NCBI RefSeq assembly: GCF_008635795.1
Contig: NZ_VWRQ01000005.1
Location: 1-64,000, forward strand
Length of the DNA stretch: 64,000 nt
Origin: Paenibacillus tepidiphilus
GTDB lineage: Bacteria > Bacillota > Bacilli > Paenibacillales > Paenibacillaceae
Reading direction: 5' to 3'
Position numbers and translations under genes: made by a program. Each line of letters begins with the position of its first letter. Within the stretch, counting starts at the first letter, position 1. A model generated the notes under the pieces. It did not search any database. It was given only the letters and a program-made list of their open reading frames with translations, and had not been told where the DNA came from. Of the stretch, positions 41,982-51,770 are shown piece after piece.

Positions 41982-42689
41982 TTATGAGGCTCCGTCTTCC
42001 TTCAGCTGCAGCAGTGCCGCAGCCGCAGCCCGCTGCTCCGCTTCCTTCTTGGAACGGCCGCTGCCCTTGCCGAGCGAACGGCTTCCCATAGAGACCTCGG
42101 AGACAAATTCCCGCTCATGGGCAGGTCCCCGCTCTTCAATAATCCGGTACTCCAGGGTTCCAAGCCCGTGATGCTGAATGAGTTCCTGCAGTTCTGTCTT
42201 GAAGTCGCTGATCTGCATCTGCAGCTTGCCGTCCGTCTCCACCAGCGGGAAAATGGACTCGTCCAGAAACTTCCGCACCGTCTCCAGACCCTGATCCAGG
42301 TAAAGCGCTCCCACGAAAGACTCGAACACATCGGCCAGCAAGGCCGGGCGGGTACGTCCGCCCGTAAGCTCCTCCCCTTTGCCCAGCAGCACATATTTAC
42401 CGAAGCCGAGGCTTTCCGCGAATTTGACCAGTGAGGGCTCGCACACGATGGCGGCCCGCAGCTTGGTCAATTCGCCTTCCGGTCTGTCCGGCAGCAAATT
42501 GTACAAATATTCGGACACCGTCAGCTCCAGGACCGCATCGCCGAGAAATTCCAGCCGCTCATTGTCCTGGTGCTGATTGAACCGGTGTTCGTTGACATAG
42601 GATGCATGGGTAAAGGCTTGCTTCAGAAGTGCAGGATCGTGAAATTGGATGTGAAGTTGGTTCTGTAACTGCTTCAGGTCTCCTTTCAC
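41982..42689 (-). CDS. rnc: Ribonuclease III
   Basis: 235 aa with a GTG start. The catalytic domain has [13 protein letters not shown] and the signature [21 protein letters not shown] (about residues 43-63), with the later acidic cluster [18 protein letters not shown]. The C-terminal double-stranded RNA binding domain ([20 protein letters not shown] ... [20 protein letters not shown]) is complete. Cuts double-stranded RNA in rRNA precursors and regulatory duplexes. It lies 12 bases after fabF, so it is part of the fatty-acid operon, and it ends in a strong terminator. Confidence 0.97.
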   Translation of the reverse strand: MKGDLKQLQNQLHIQFHDPALLKQAFTHASYVNEHRFNQHQDNERLEFLGDAVLELTVSEYLYNLLPDRPEGELTKLRAAIVCEPSLVKFAESLGFGKYVLLGKGEELTGGRTRPALLADVFESFVGALYLDQGLETVRKFLDESIFPLVETDGKLQMQISDFKTELQELIQHHGLGTLEYRIIEERGPAHEREFVSEVSMGSRSLGKGSGRSKKEAEQRAAAAALLQLKEDGAS

Positions 42690-42701
42690 CGCACTGTCCC
42701 C

Positions 42702-43940
42702 TTACTGATTGAATTTTTTGAGAATTACAGTTGCGTTGTGGCCGCCGAAACCGAACGAGTTGGACATCGCAATGTTGATGTCCGCCTGACGCGGCACATT
42801 CGGCACATAATCAAGATCGCATTCCGGGTCCTGATTGTCCAGATTAATCGTAGGCGCAATCATGCCCTTCTGCAGCGACAGCCCGCAAATAATGGCCTCC
42901 ACACCGCCGGCCGCGCCGAGTAAATGCCCGGTCATCGACTTCGTGGAGCTGACAGCAACCTTATAGGCATGGTCGCCCAGCGCCTTCTTCACGGCTGCCG
43001 TTTCCGACTTGTCGCCGACAGGCGTCGATGTTCCGTGCGCGTTGATGTAGTCGATCTCTTCCGGCGCAATGCCGGCGTCGCGGATCGCCATCTTCATGCA
43101 ACGGGCCGCACCGTCGGGATCGGGCTCAGTCATATGATGCGCATCCGCGCTCAGGCCATAGCCGATCACTTCGGCATAAATCCGGGCACCGCGCTGCTGC
43201 GCATGCTCCAGCGATTCCAGAATCAGAATGCCGGCGCCTTCGCCCATGACAAAGCCGTCACGGTCCGTATCAAACGGCCGACTGGCCTTCTCCGGCTCAT
43301 CGTTGCGCGTCGACATCGCGCGCATCGCACAGAAGCCGGCCATCCCGGTCGGACGGATCGTCGCTTCCGAGCCGCCGCAGATCATGGCGTCGGCATCGCC
43401 GCGCTGGATCAGGCGGAACGATTCGCCGATGGAATGACTGCCAGTCGCACAGGCCGTTACCGTCGTTGTGTTCGGACCCTTCGCTCCCAGACTGATCGAA
43501 ATCTGTCCGGAACCCATATTGGCGATCATCATCGGAATGAAGAACGGGCTGACACGCTTGGGGCCTTTTTCAAGCAGGAGATTATGATTGTCCTCCCAGG
43601 TCCCCAATCCGCCGATGCCTGATCCAACCGATACGCCGATCCGCTCGGCGTCAATGTTCTCCCCCAGGACGAGTCCGCTGTCCTGCAGCGCATCCTGGCC
43701 TGCGGCCAGGGCAAACTGCACGAAGCGGTCCATCTTGCGGGCTTCCTTGCGGCCGAACATTCCTTCAGGATCGAAATCTTTAACCGATGCGGCAATCTGC
43801 GTTGTATAGTCGCTGACATCAAAGGCCTCGATTGCCGATACACCGGATTTTCCGCTCATCAGGCTGTCCCAGAAGGTCTCCAGGTCCTTGCCCAGCGATG
43901 TTAATACTCCCATTCCTGTAATAACCACTCTATGACTCAA
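42702..43940 (-). CDS. fabF: 3-oxoacyl-[ACP] synthase II
   Basis: 412 aa with a TTG start six bases after GAGGTGA. It condenses malonyl-ACP with acyl-ACP in chain elongation. The catalytic triad is intact: Cys in VTACATGSHSIGE, His in YINAHGTSTPVGD and His in KSMTGHLLGAAGGVE, with the C-terminal SNSFGFGGHNATVILK glycine-rich loop. Follows acpP by about 200 bases that include a small hairpin at 44104-44127, possibly a partial terminator or processing site, which would let acpP be made in excess. Confidence 0.97.
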   Translation of the reverse strand: MSHRVVITGMGVLTSLGKDLETFWDSLMSGKSGVSAIEAFDVSDYTTQIAASVKDFDPEGMFGRKEARKMDRFVQFALAAGQDALQDSGLVLGENIDAERIGVSVGSGIGGLGTWEDNHNLLLEKGPKRVSPFFIPMMIANMGSGQISISLGAKGPNTTTVTACATGSHSIGESFRLIQRGDADAMICGGSEATIRPTGMAGFCAMRAMSTRNDEPEKASRPFDTDRDGFVMGEGAGILILESLEHAQQRGARIYAEVIGYGLSADAHHMTEPDPDGAARCMKMAIRDAGIAPEEIDYINAHGTSTPVGDKSETAAVKKALGDHAYKVAVSSTKSMTGHLLGAAGGVEAIICGLSLQKGMIAPTINLDNQDPECDLDYVPNVPRQADINIAMSNSFGFGGHNATVILKKFNQ

Positions 43941-44103
43941 ACAATATCACCTCATCTGTAGCTGTAACTGCAACGTATTATCTTATGCTTCTGGCTTGGT
44001 CGATCTATATAAACTACAGCACGCAGAGTCCTTGCCTTCGCTGCTGTTATTATTCCCTTCTTCATGGAAAGCGTACACCTTCAGGCGCTGAAAATGAGGA
44101 GAA

Positions 44104-44127
44104 GTCCCGCCCTAGCAGGAACGGGAC
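44104..44127 (-). terminator. Hairpin between acpP and fabF
   Basis: GTCCCG/CGGGAC stem with a 12-base loop. No T-run, so perhaps an attenuator or an mRNA processing or stabilising element. Confidence 0.45.
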
Positions 44128-44143
44128 CCTCAATCATAGGACA

Positions 44144-44377
44144 CTAGGTATGAGATTGTATGTACTTCACAACTTCACCCACGGTCGTAATTTTCTCTGC
44201 ATCTTCATCAGAGATTTCCATATCGAATTCATCTTCCAATTCCATAACCAATTCAACTACATCTAGCGAATCAGCACCTAAATCATCTTTGAAAGACGCT
44301 TCTAAGGTTACCTCAGCTTCATCGGCACCTAAACGGTCGATGACAATGCGCTTTACACGCTCCAATACATCGGACAT
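44144..44377 (-). CDS. acpP: Acyl carrier protein
   Basis: 77 aa from an ATG behind GAGGAGGTGA. Acidic four-helix protein; the 4'-phosphopantetheine site is Ser in [19 protein letters not shown] (about residue 37). The N-terminal [16 protein letters not shown] and C-terminal [14 protein letters not shown] match typical ACPs. Carries growing acyl chains between the FAS II enzymes encoded on either side and donates them to PlsX. Confidence 0.98.
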   Translation of the reverse strand: MSDVLERVKRIVIDRLGADEAEVTLEASFKDDLGADSLDVVELVMELEDEFDMEISDEDAEKITTVGEVVKYIQSHT

Positions 44378-44500
44378 CCGGTTCACCTCCTCTTTTGGTA
44401 TTATACGAGATATGAAGTCAAAATACCATAGAGCGCCAAAAACGCTTTCCGGCCCGCTTCATACCTCTTCCCCCTAAGCATTGCAGGCTCTTAAATAGCC

Positions 44501-45250
44501 TTACATGTACATGCCGCCGTCGACATGCAGCGTTTGGCCCGTCATGTAGGCGGCCCCTTCAGAGGCCAGGAATAAAGCCGCGTTGGCAATGTCCTCCGTA
44601 CGCCCGAGCCGGGCCAGGGGAATCCCCTTTTCCAGCTCGCTGCGGACATCATCGGACAGCTCGCGGGTCATATCGGTGTCTATAAAGCCCGGAGCAATGC
44701 AGTTCACGGTAATGCCGCGGGAGGCCAGCTCCCGGGCAGCCGATTTGGTCAGGCCGAAGATTCCCGCCTTGGCGGCCGAATAGTTGGCCTGCCCCGGATT
44801 ACCGGTAACCCCCACCACCGAAGAGATGTTGATGATCCGGCCGTAGCGCTGCTTCATCATAGGACGGGTGGCGGCCTTCAGGCAGTTGAATACGCCCTTT
44901 AGGTTGGTCTCAATCACCTGGTCGAATTCTTCTTCCTTCATCCGCATAATCAGATTATCGCGGGTAATCCCCGCATTGTTGATCAGAATATCAATGCGGC
45001 CCCAGGTATTTAGCACTTCCTTGACCAGGGCGTCGGCGTCGGCGGAATGACCAACATTCCCCTTGAGCGCGATTCCTTCCGAGCCAAGCTCGGCAATGCG
45101 GGCAACCGTCTCCTGGGCGGCTGCTTCACCGCCGGCATAATTGACTGCAACCTTCACACCCTGCTCGGCCAGTGCCAGCGCAATACTGCGGCCGATGCCG
45201 CGGGAGCCGCCGGTGACCAGGGCCGTTTGACCTTTTAAAGCTGAGAACAT
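44501..45250 (-). CDS. fabG: 3-oxoacyl-[ACP] reductase
   Basis: 249 aa, SDR fold. NADPH loop [13 protein letters not shown] (about residues 12-24), [18 protein letters not shown], catalytic Ser in INISSVVGV and Tyr/Lys in [15 protein letters not shown], then GFIDTDMT and the terminal [14 protein letters not shown] typical of FabG. Reduces 3-oxoacyl-ACP to 3-hydroxyacyl-ACP. ATG is behind AAAGGAGA, 53 bases after fabD, in the fapR operon. Confidence 0.97.
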   Translation of the reverse strand: MFSALKGQTALVTGGSRGIGRSIALALAEQGVKVAVNYAGGEAAAQETVARIAELGSEGIALKGNVGHSADADALVKEVLNTWGRIDILINNAGITRDNLIMRMKEEEFDQVIETNLKGVFNCLKAATRPMMKQRYGRIINISSVVGVTGNPGQANYSAAKAGIFGLTKSAARELASRGITVNCIAPGFIDTDMTRELSDDVRSELEKGIPLARLGRTEDIANAALFLASEGAAYMTGQTLHVDGGMYM

Positions 45251-45302
45251 GCAGCTCTCTCCTTTCGATGGTTCGCAGGGCTGCCGAGGCTGCCCGTGCT
45301 TG

Positions 45303-46226
45303 TTACCAGCCTGTCTGAACGCTCTCCAGACTGTTGACGGTGACCGTCTTGACCGTCTTGTCTACCTTGCGCACAAGACCGGTCAGCACTGCACCCGAGC
45401 CGATCTCCACGAAAGTGTCGACGCCGGCGGCGATCAGCCACTCCACAGTATCCTGCCAGAGCACCGGCGAATATACCTGACGGACCAGCAGCGCACGGAT
45501 CTCTTCAGGATCGGTTACCGGCTCAGCGGTAACGTTGGCAATCATCGGCACGGCAGGTGCATGAAACTCCACCTTCTCCAGTTCGGCAGCCAGACGCTGC
45601 GCCGCTTCCTTCATTAAGGAGGAGTGGAACGGGCCGCTGACCTCCAGCGGTATGGCCCGCTTGGCTCCGGCTTCCTTAACCCGTTCGATCACCGCATTTA
45701 CACCGGTAAGTGTACCGGACACGACAATTTGTCCCGGACAATTGACATTTGCCAGTTCCACGGAGTGGCCAATTGACGTAATGTCCTTGCATAAGGTATC
45801 GAGAGCTTCACGGTCGGCGCCGAGCACAGCCGCCATCGCCCCCTGTCCTCCGGGCACCGCTTCTTCCATGAATTGTCCGCGCAGGCGGACCAGGCGGACG
45901 GCATCCTCATAAGACAGCACGCCTGCCGCGACCAATGCGCTGTACTCGCCCAGGCTATGTCCCGCAACGTAATCGGGCTTGCCGAACTGCTCGCCGAGCG
46001 CCTGCAGATAAGCAACGCTTGCCGTAACCAGCGCTGGCTGGGTATTCACGGTCTGCTTCAGCTCGCTGTCCGGCCCCTCAAAGATCAGCCGGCTCAGCCC
46101 GAATCCCAGCGCCTCGTCCCCTTTGGCGAACACTGCGCGGCTCTCCGGAAGAGCTTCATACACATCCTTACCCATGCCGACACTCTGCGCACCCTGGCCA
46201 GGAAAAATATATGCAATTTTACCCAC
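45303..46226 (-). CDS. fabD: Malonyl-CoA:ACP transacylase
   Basis: About 307 aa from a GTG nine bases after GAGGGAG, giving the normal start (M/V)[13 protein letters not shown]. Nucleophile Ser in [12 protein letters not shown], Arg in [10 protein letters not shown] and His in SGPFHSSLM form the expected active site. It loads malonyl groups on ACP. A longer in-frame start (TTG) seven codons earlier overlaps the ribosome binding site and is less likely. Follows fabH by about 90 bases. Confidence 0.96.
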   Translation of the reverse strand: MGKIAYIFPGQGAQSVGMGKDVYEALPESRAVFAKGDEALGFGLSRLIFEGPDSELKQTVNTQPALVTASVAYLQALGEQFGKPDYVAGHSLGEYSALVAAGVLSYEDAVRLVRLRGQFMEEAVPGGQGAMAAVLGADREALDTLCKDITSIGHSVELANVNCPGQIVVSGTLTGVNAVIERVKEAGAKRAIPLEVSGPFHSSLMKEAAQRLAAELEKVEFHAPAVPMIANVTAEPVTDPEEIRALLVRQVYSPVLWQDTVEWLIAAGVDTFVEIGSGAVLTGLVRKVDKTVKTVTVNSLESVQTGW

Positions 46227-46317
46227 TTGCAGCAACTCCCTCTTCAATGCCCGGATGTCTCAGTCCTTGTCTTCACATCCGGGCTTTCTGTCTGTAAATG
46301 AAATTCTGAAGTTGTTC

Positions 46318-47307
46318 TTACCAGACCAGTACGGAAGCTCCCCAGGTCAGGCCGCCGCCGAACCCGACCATCAGCACGGTATCGCCTTCCTTCATCCGTC
46401 CTTCTTCCGCCGCTTCCACAAGCGCCAGCGGAATTGAGGCTGCGGAGGTGTTGGCATAACGGTCAACGTTGATGACACACTTCTCTTCCGACAGCTCCAG
46501 GCGCTGCATTGCGGACTGGATGATCCGGATATTGGCCTGATGCGGTACGAAGAGGTCGATGTCCGTCTTGTCCAGTCCGGCCTTCTCCAGCACACGCTCT
46601 GTAGCTGTGCCCATTACCCGCACCGCAAATTTAAACACCTCGCGGCCGTTCATATAAATAAAGTGCTTCTTGTCTTCCAGCGTTTGCGGCGAAGCAGGCA
46701 GACGGGAGCCGCCCGCCTCCAGCTTGAGCAGGCTGCCGCCTGCACCTTCCGCACCCAGGTCGAACGACTTGAAGCCTCTGCCCTGCGGCACCTCGCCCAG
46801 AACAACCGCTCCCGCACCGTCACCAAAGAGCACGCAGGTGTTGCGGTCGGTGTAATCGGTAATCCGCGAAAGGGTGTCTGCACCGATAATCAGTGCGTTG
46901 TTGTACATTCCGGTCTGCAGGAAGCTGGTCGCTGTAGCCAGACTGTAGACAAAGCCGGAGCACGCCGCGGACAGATCGAACGCCGCCGCGCCCTTGGCGC
47001 CCAGCTTGTCTTGCAGAATGCAGGCGGTCGACGGAAATGCGGTATCGGGCGTAATCGTCGCCACGATGATCAGCTCCAGGTCCTCGGCCTTCATACCGGC
47101 CGAAGCCAGCGCCTTGAGCGCGGCTTCATAAGCCAGATCGGAGGTCGCCTCATGCTCGGCGGCGATATGGCGTTCGCGGATGCCGGTGCGGCTGACGATC
47201 CACTCATCGTTGGTCTCCACCATTTGTTCCAAATCACTGTTGGTTAATATTCTCTCCGGCACATATTTGCCGGTTCCGATAATCCCGATGGGTCGCAGAC
47301 TGTTCAT
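46318..47307 (-). CDS. fabH: 3-oxoacyl-[ACP] synthase III
   Basis: About 329 aa from the ATG at 47307; a GTG three codons earlier is possible. It starts fatty acid synthesis by condensing a short acyl-CoA with malonyl-ACP; in this group it prefers branched primers. Catalytic Cys in AFDLSAACSGFVYSL, His in FVPHQANIRII and Asn in DRYANTSAASIPLAL. C-terminal GFGGGLTWGASVLVW is typical. Immediately follows the plsX stop in the fapR-plsX-fabH-fabD-fabG order. Confidence 0.97.
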   Translation of the reverse strand: MNSLRPIGIIGTGKYVPERILTNSDLEQMVETNDEWIVSRTGIRERHIAAEHEATSDLAYEAALKALASAGMKAEDLELIIVATITPDTAFPSTACILQDKLGAKGAAAFDLSAACSGFVYSLATATSFLQTGMYNNALIIGADTLSRITDYTDRNTCVLFGDGAGAVVLGEVPQGRGFKSFDLGAEGAGGSLLKLEAGGSRLPASPQTLEDKKHFIYMNGREVFKFAVRVMGTATERVLEKAGLDKTDIDLFVPHQANIRIIQSAMQRLELSEEKCVINVDRYANTSAASIPLALVEAAEEGRMKEGDTVLMVGFGGGLTWGASVLVW

Positions 47308-47316
47308 TTCTTTCAC

Positions 47317-48306
47317 TCACTTCCCGCTAATTTCCTTGGATATGCCGGTAACCAGACCCGACTGAAGCGCCAGCCGCGCCTGTCTGACCGCATTCTTGAC
47401 AGCATTGCCGTCCGATGAACCATGACCTTTGACGACCAGACCGCTAAGACCGAGCAGCGGAGCCCCGCCGTGTTCCTTGTAATCCAGCTTGCCCTTCAAG
47501 GCTCTCAGCTCAGGCATCAGCATCGCTGCGCCCAGCTTCGTCTTGAACGAGCGGGAGAACTGCTCCTTCAGCAGCGAGAACATCGCCCCGGCGGTCCCTT
47601 CCAGCGTCTTCAGGAGTATATTGCCGGCGAAGCCGTCGCAGACCAGCACATCGCAGGCCCCGGTCAGCACATCGCGCGCTTCCACATTGCCCACAAAATG
47701 AATGTTCGTCATCGACTCCAGCAGCGGATAGGCTTCTTTGGTGAGTTCGTTGCCCTTGCCCGGCTCTGCCCCGACATTCAGGAGACCGACACGCGGCCTC
47801 ACAATGCCATGCACCTTGTTGCGGTAAATGCTGCCCATCAGCGCATACTGCGCGAGATGCTGGGGCTTCGCATCCATGTTCGCACCAAGATCAAGCGCCA
47901 GTACACCGACATCGTCGAGTGTCGGAATCATCGGCGCCAGCGCCGGACGCTCAATGCCTTCCATCCGGCCCACCACGAGCAGCCCCGTCGTCATCAGTGC
48001 GCCGGTGTTGCCCGAGGAGATCATCGCCTCGGCCTCGCCCTCGCGCACCATGCGCCCGGCGACGACCATGGATGAATCCTTCTTGCGGCGGACGGCCTTA
48101 ACCGGCTCCTCATCCCCGCCGATCACTTCGGAGGCATGCCGCACCGTCACATTGGACGGCTTGTTCGCCAGGAGCGGTGCAAGCCTCGCTTCATCTCCGA
48201 CCAGCACAATCTGAGTATCCTTCCATTCCGCAGCTGCAGACAACGCGCCTTCCACATTGCTCTCCGGCGCGTGATCCCCGCCCATGGCGTCAATGGCGAT
48301 CAGCAC
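47317..48306 (-). CDS. plsX: Phosphate acyltransferase PlsX
   Basis: About 329 aa from a GTG that follows GAAGGGGG. The product then begins with the family's (V/M)LIAIDAMGGDHAPE; upstream in-frame codons overlap fapR. Converts acyl-ACP to acyl-phosphate for PlsY. Family blocks include SMVVAGRMVREGEAEAMISSGNTGALM and DVLVCDGFAGNILLKTLEG. The start overlaps the end of fapR by 17 bases, so translation is coupled. Peripheral membrane enzyme. Confidence 0.96.
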   Translation of the reverse strand: MLIAIDAMGGDHAPESNVEGALSAAAEWKDTQIVLVGDEARLAPLLANKPSNVTVRHASEVIGGDEEPVKAVRRKKDSSMVVAGRMVREGEAEAMISSGNTGALMTTGLLVVGRMEGIERPALAPMIPTLDDVGVLALDLGANMDAKPQHLAQYALMGSIYRNKVHGIVRPRVGLLNVGAEPGKGNELTKEAYPLLESMTNIHFVGNVEARDVLTGACDVLVCDGFAGNILLKTLEGTAGAMFSLLKEQFSRSFKTKLGAAMLMPELRALKGKLDYKEHGGAPLLGLSGLVVKGHGSSDGNAVKNAVRQARLALQSGLVTGISKEISGK

Positions 48307-48886
48307 TGCGTATTCCCCCTTCGCTGTGTTCTTCGTTGCCGGACCGGTACACAATAAAATGGCCCTGAAACACCAACTCTTCCCCGACATAAGTAAATAC
48401 GTCCACTTCCGCCTTGCCGCCCCGGCCGGCCAGGGAGCGCACCTGCGCCTTGGCAATGCATTTCTCTCCCAGCCGCACCATGCGCACAAAGCGGATATCA
48501 GCGGATGCGGTCAGGGCAATCTCATCGTTGATCACGGCAACGGCCAGCGAATTCGCCTGGCCGAACACATAATGTCCGCGGGCAATCCCGTTTCTGGAGA
48601 AGACATGCTCCTCCCGGATGTCGAATATGGATATCCCGCTCTTGTCCAGCTGCAGATCGACAATCTCGCCGACCACCTCATCCGCCGGCAAGGAACGGAC
48701 CTGATCATACGTATGCTCCGCCATCTGCTTCATCCGTTCGCGCAATTCCGGTATCCCCAGCTCCAGGCGGTCAAGCCGGATCGTCTGGATACTCACCTTC
48801 AGCTGCCGGGTTAATTCCCGGTCGGTCACAAACGGGTTCCCGTCAATGATGTGCAGCAGCTGCTGCTGACGCTCTTTCTTGGACAT
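48290..48886 (-). CDS. fapR: Transcription factor FapR
   Basis: 198 aa. An N-terminal DeoR-like helix-turn-helix (KKERQQQLLHIIDGNPFVTDRELTRQLKVSIQTIRLDRLELGIPEL, within residues 3-50) is joined by a helix to a hot-dog thioesterase-like domain (GEIVDLQLDKSG ... FSRNGIARGHYVFGQANSLAVAVI) that binds malonyl-CoA. It represses phospholipid and fatty-acid genes until malonyl-CoA rises. The ATG lies an unusual 18 bases after AGGAGG, so initiation may be weak. A clear FapR operator lies about 100 bases upstream. First gene of the lipid operon. Confidence 0.96.
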   Translation of the reverse strand: MSKKERQQQLLHIIDGNPFVTDRELTRQLKVSIQTIRLDRLELGIPELRERMKQMAEHTYDQVRSLPADEVVGEIVDLQLDKSGISIFDIREEHVFSRNGIARGHYVFGQANSLAVAVINDEIALTASADIRFVRMVRLGEKCIAKAQVRSLAGRGGKAEVDVFTYVGEELVFQGHFIVYRSGNEEHSEGGIRSADRH

Positions 48887-48932
48887 CCGCTCTATGGCGG
48901 CTCACCTCCTGGCACTTGCCCACAAAGCAATC

Positions 48933-48952
48933 GGCCACCGGAAAATGGCCGT
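48933..48952 (-). other. Leader hairpin in the fapR 5' region
   Basis: CGGCCA/TGGCCG 6-bp stem between the operator and the fapR ribosome binding site. Perhaps an RNA-stability element; it has no T-run. Confidence 0.35.
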
Positions 48953-48984
48953 ATTCAATAGGATTATTTTATTGTCACGTTTAT

Positions 48985-49001
48985 TTAGAACCAGGTACTA
49001 A
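48985..49001 (-). promoter_or_regulatory. FapR operator
   Basis: TTAGTACCTGGTTCTAA on the minus strand matches the known 17-bp FapR box TTAGTACCTGNTACTAA at all but one base. It overlaps or closely follows promoter-like sequences TATACT and CATATT, predicting autoregulation of the fapR operon. Confidence 0.85.
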
Positions 49002-49141
49002 TATGTAGTATAAATCATGCCGCCGCAAAAATAAAGCTTTGTCTTTACTTCCTCCCCAGCCGGCACCCCGCCGACCATCAGGAATGCCTTCATTGCCTGC
49101 GGCACGCTTCATTATACATTGCCGGTTAGTGAATCACAAAA

Positions 49142-49168
49142 AGACGGGCAGCCAGTCAGCCCCCGTCT
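49142..49168 (-). terminator. Terminator of the carotenoid operon
   Basis: AGACGGG/CCCGTCT stem followed by TTTTTGTG on the minus strand. The stem straddles the stop codon of the last gene. Confidence 0.85.
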
Positions 49169-50628
49169 GCGATCCGCTCGCCCACCAGCCTCCCGGACAG
49201 GGAGACCACCGGCGTCCCTCCCCCGGGGTGGGTGGTTCCGCCCACATACCACAGGCCTTTCACTTCCCGGGACTGGTTGGAGGGACGGAAGAACGTCTGC
49301 CGTACGGAATTGGAGGAGATCCCGTAAATGGCGCCCCGGTGGGCCAGCGTATCCGCAGCAATATCCTGCGGGGTGTACCGCTGCAGAACCTCCGCCTGGT
49401 CCAGTCCATCCACACCGGATGCCTCCAGCATCCGCATAACCCGCCGCCCGTATACCTCCGCCTCCTTGCGCCAGTCACAGTCATCTGTCACATACGGCGC
49501 ATTGGCCAGAATAAACAGATTGCTGCCGTCCGCCGGAGCCATTTCCGGCTCCGAATATCCGGAATAGCAGATATACACAGCCGGATGCTGCGGAGAGCGT
49601 CTGTTGTCGAAGATGTCTGTAAATTCAGGCTCGTATTCCCGGGGAAAGAAGACCGTATGATGCAGCAGCCGGTCATACTTCCTTCTTATCCCGGCAAGTG
49701 TGACCAGGCCGGACAATGAGGGCTCATAGCCTGCAATCCGGCGGTCCCCCATGGTCCGGCGGCTCTCCGGCGGCAGCAGCCGGCTGACGGTGAGCACATC
49801 GCCGCCTGCAATCACTGTCCCGGCCGGATAGAAGCCGCGCGTGGTCTCCACTCCCTCCGCCGCACCATTGACTACCGAGATGCCGGTTACCTCTGTACCG
49901 GTAATGATCTCCACGCCCAGCCGTCCGCAAAGCGCCACCAGCCCCTCCACAAGCTTATACGTGCCTCCCTTAACCCCGTAAACGCCCAAAGCACTTTCCA
50001 CATGCCCCAGCATGGCAAATATGGACGGCGACCGGTAGGGGGAGGAGCCCACGTATGTAGCGTAACGGCCCATCAGTGCCAGCGTATTGGGGTGCCGGAA
50101 ATACCGCTTCAGCAGCGACTGCAGCGTAACCAGCGGCCGGACCCGCAGCAGATCGCCGGCAAGTCCCGGAGACAGCTTCTCCTTCCAGGAGAGCAGCAGC
50201 CGGTTCAGGAACTGCTTTTCGCTGAGCCGGTAAAGCTTCTCTGCCTCGGCCATGAACCCGGCATACCGGGCGGCATCCCGGGGGGAGTACGCAGCAATCT
50301 GTTCCCGCATAAACCCGGCATCCCGGGACAAATCAACCACATGCCCGTCGGCAAAAACATTCCGCGTCCTCGGTTCAAGCTCGTAGAGCTGTACATAGTC
50401 CTCCATCTCGGCACCGGCAAGCTCATAGAGTGAACGGAAGACATGCGGCATGGTAATCGTACTGGGCCCCCGGTCAAACGTATATCCCTGAAGTGCTACA
50501 CGCTGCAGCTTGCCGCCCGGCAGAGCCTGTCTCTCCAGCACAGTGACCTTCCAGCCCTTGGCTGCCAGCGTGACTGCACAGGAGAGGCTGCCGAAGCCGG
50601 CCCCGATAATAACCGCCTGTCTGTTCAT
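49156..50628 (-). CDS. Phytoene desaturase-family carotenoid oxidoreductase (CrtP/CrtN-like)
   Basis: About 490 aa from an ATG behind GGGAGG. FAD-binding dinucleotide fold VIIGAGFGSLSCAVTLAAKGWKVTVLER near the N-terminus, PGGKLQRVALQGYTFDRGPSTITMP typical of CrtI/CrtN/CrtP, and C-terminal GLWYVGGTTHPGGGTPVVSLSGRLV. In such clusters the enzyme oxidises or desaturates a C30 or C40 carotenoid. Which reaction cannot be told; partnership with glycosyl- and acyltransferases favours a CrtP-like terminal oxidase. Last gene of a four-gene operon; its start overlaps the previous stop (ATGA). Confidence 0.85.
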   Translation of the reverse strand: MNRQAVIIGAGFGSLSCAVTLAAKGWKVTVLERQALPGGKLQRVALQGYTFDRGPSTITMPHVFRSLYELAGAEMEDYVQLYELEPRTRNVFADGHVVDLSRDAGFMREQIAAYSPRDAARYAGFMAEAEKLYRLSEKQFLNRLLLSWKEKLSPGLAGDLLRVRPLVTLQSLLKRYFRHPNTLALMGRYATYVGSSPYRSPSIFAMLGHVESALGVYGVKGGTYKLVEGLVALCGRLGVEIITGTEVTGISVVNGAAEGVETTRGFYPAGTVIAGGDVLTVSRLLPPESRRTMGDRRIAGYEPSLSGLVTLAGIRRKYDRLLHHTVFFPREYEPEFTDIFDNRRSPQHPAVYICYSGYSEPEMAPADGSNLFILANAPYVTDDCDWRKEAEVYGRRVMRMLEASGVDGLDQAEVLQRYTPQDIAADTLAHRGAIYGISSNSVRQTFFRPSNQSREVKGLWYVGGTTHPGGGTPVVSLSGRLVGERIADGG

Positions 50629-51770
50629 TGATAACGCCTCCCTTTCCATTCATATCCCCGGCCCGATGCGCCGCCGCGCCAGGAGCCGGCAGCGATGGCG
50701 ATCAGACAAGCCATGCTTGCCGGAAGCAGCAGACAGAACCAGAACGGCTGTCTGCCCGCCGCATCTGCCGTCCGTTTCACTGCAGCGCCGCCGGCCAGAG
50801 CGGCGGCCGCCCAGAGCAGGGCCTGCATATCTCCGGTAAACACAGCCCAGAATGCGGCTATTACCGGAAAGATATACAGCAGACTGTAGAACAACAATAC
50901 ACCCAGTAGAAGCACAGGACTCCGGCCCAGGCCGGCATATATATTTTTGCGGTAACCGTTCCAGACTTCTCTGGCGTTATGGTACATCCGCATTTCAGTA
51001 ACGCCGCTGATATCCGCAAGGGTAACAGGCTCGCCCGCACGCTTGACCGCACGCGCCAGCGCCATATCGTCCACCAGCTGATCCCGGATGCCGAGGTGCC
51101 CTCCGCAACGGGCATAGCTCTCGCGGTGAATCAGCATAAATCCGCCGTGTGCGGCCACAAACCGCGGATCACCCGAGCGCCGGACCAGCGGAACCGGCAG
51201 ATGGCAGATAATTGTAAAGACCATCAAGGGGACGGCCAGCCGCTCCAGCCAGGACCCGGTCACTTGACGCGGGAAGCCGGTAATCAGGCCGCGCCCCTGG
51301 CTGCCTGCGGCGGCAAGCGCCGCACCCAGCGCCTCCGGCTTCAGCCGGATATCCGCATCCAGATACAGCAGCCATTCACCTGCCGCAGCTTCGGACAGCT
51401 GCGCGCAGGCATGGCATTTACCCGCCCAGCCTTCCGGCAGCTCCCGGCCGGCTAGCACCTGCACACGCTCTCCTCCGGCTGCGGCCGCCAGCCCGCCTGT
51501 CCCGTCTGCTGACCGGTCATCCAGCACCAGGATTTCAATGTCGTTCCCGCCTGTGCTGCAGGCAAGCACAGACGACAAGCAAGCGGCGATATTCCCGGCC
51601 TCGTCGCGGGCCGGAATAAGCACGGACAGAGCAGGCGCATCAGCTCTAAGAGGCTGCGGCATCTTTCTCCTGCGCGACTCGCCCAAGACCGGCAGCCGCG
51701 ACGCATTCCACAGCGCAAACAGCAGCTGCAGCAGGATCAGCGCCGTAATTCCCTGAAGAACAGCAGTCAT
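50625..51770 (-). CDS. Family 2 glycosyltransferase (CrtQ-like)
   Basis: About 381 aa. An N-terminal membrane helix is followed by a GT-A domain: LSVLIPARDEAGNIAACLSSVL, ILVLDDRSADGT, DxD in LLYLDADIRLKPEALG, acceptor region HGGFMLIHRESY, and RDQLVDDMALARAVKRAGEP. The end has further membrane helices. It most likely transfers a sugar to an oxidised carotenoid, as CrtQ does in staphyloxanthin synthesis. Start ATG overlaps the acyltransferase stop (ATGA) and GAGGAGGGGAGG precedes it. Confidence 0.85.
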   Translation of the reverse strand: MTAVLQGITALILLQLLFALWNASRLPVLGESRRRKMPQPLRADAPALSVLIPARDEAGNIAACLSSVLACSTGGNDIEILVLDDRSADGTGGLAAAAGGERVQVLAGRELPEGWAGKCHACAQLSEAAAGEWLLYLDADIRLKPEALGAALAAAGSQGRGLITGFPRQVTGSWLERLAVPLMVFTIICHLPVPLVRRSGDPRFVAAHGGFMLIHRESYARCGGHLGIRDQLVDDMALARAVKRAGEPVTLADISGVTEMRMYHNAREVWNGYRKNIYAGLGRSPVLLLGVLLFYSLLYIFPVIAAFWAVFTGDMQALLWAAAALAGGAAVKRTADAAGRQPFWFCLLLPASMACLIAIAAGSWRGGASGRGYEWKGRRYQ

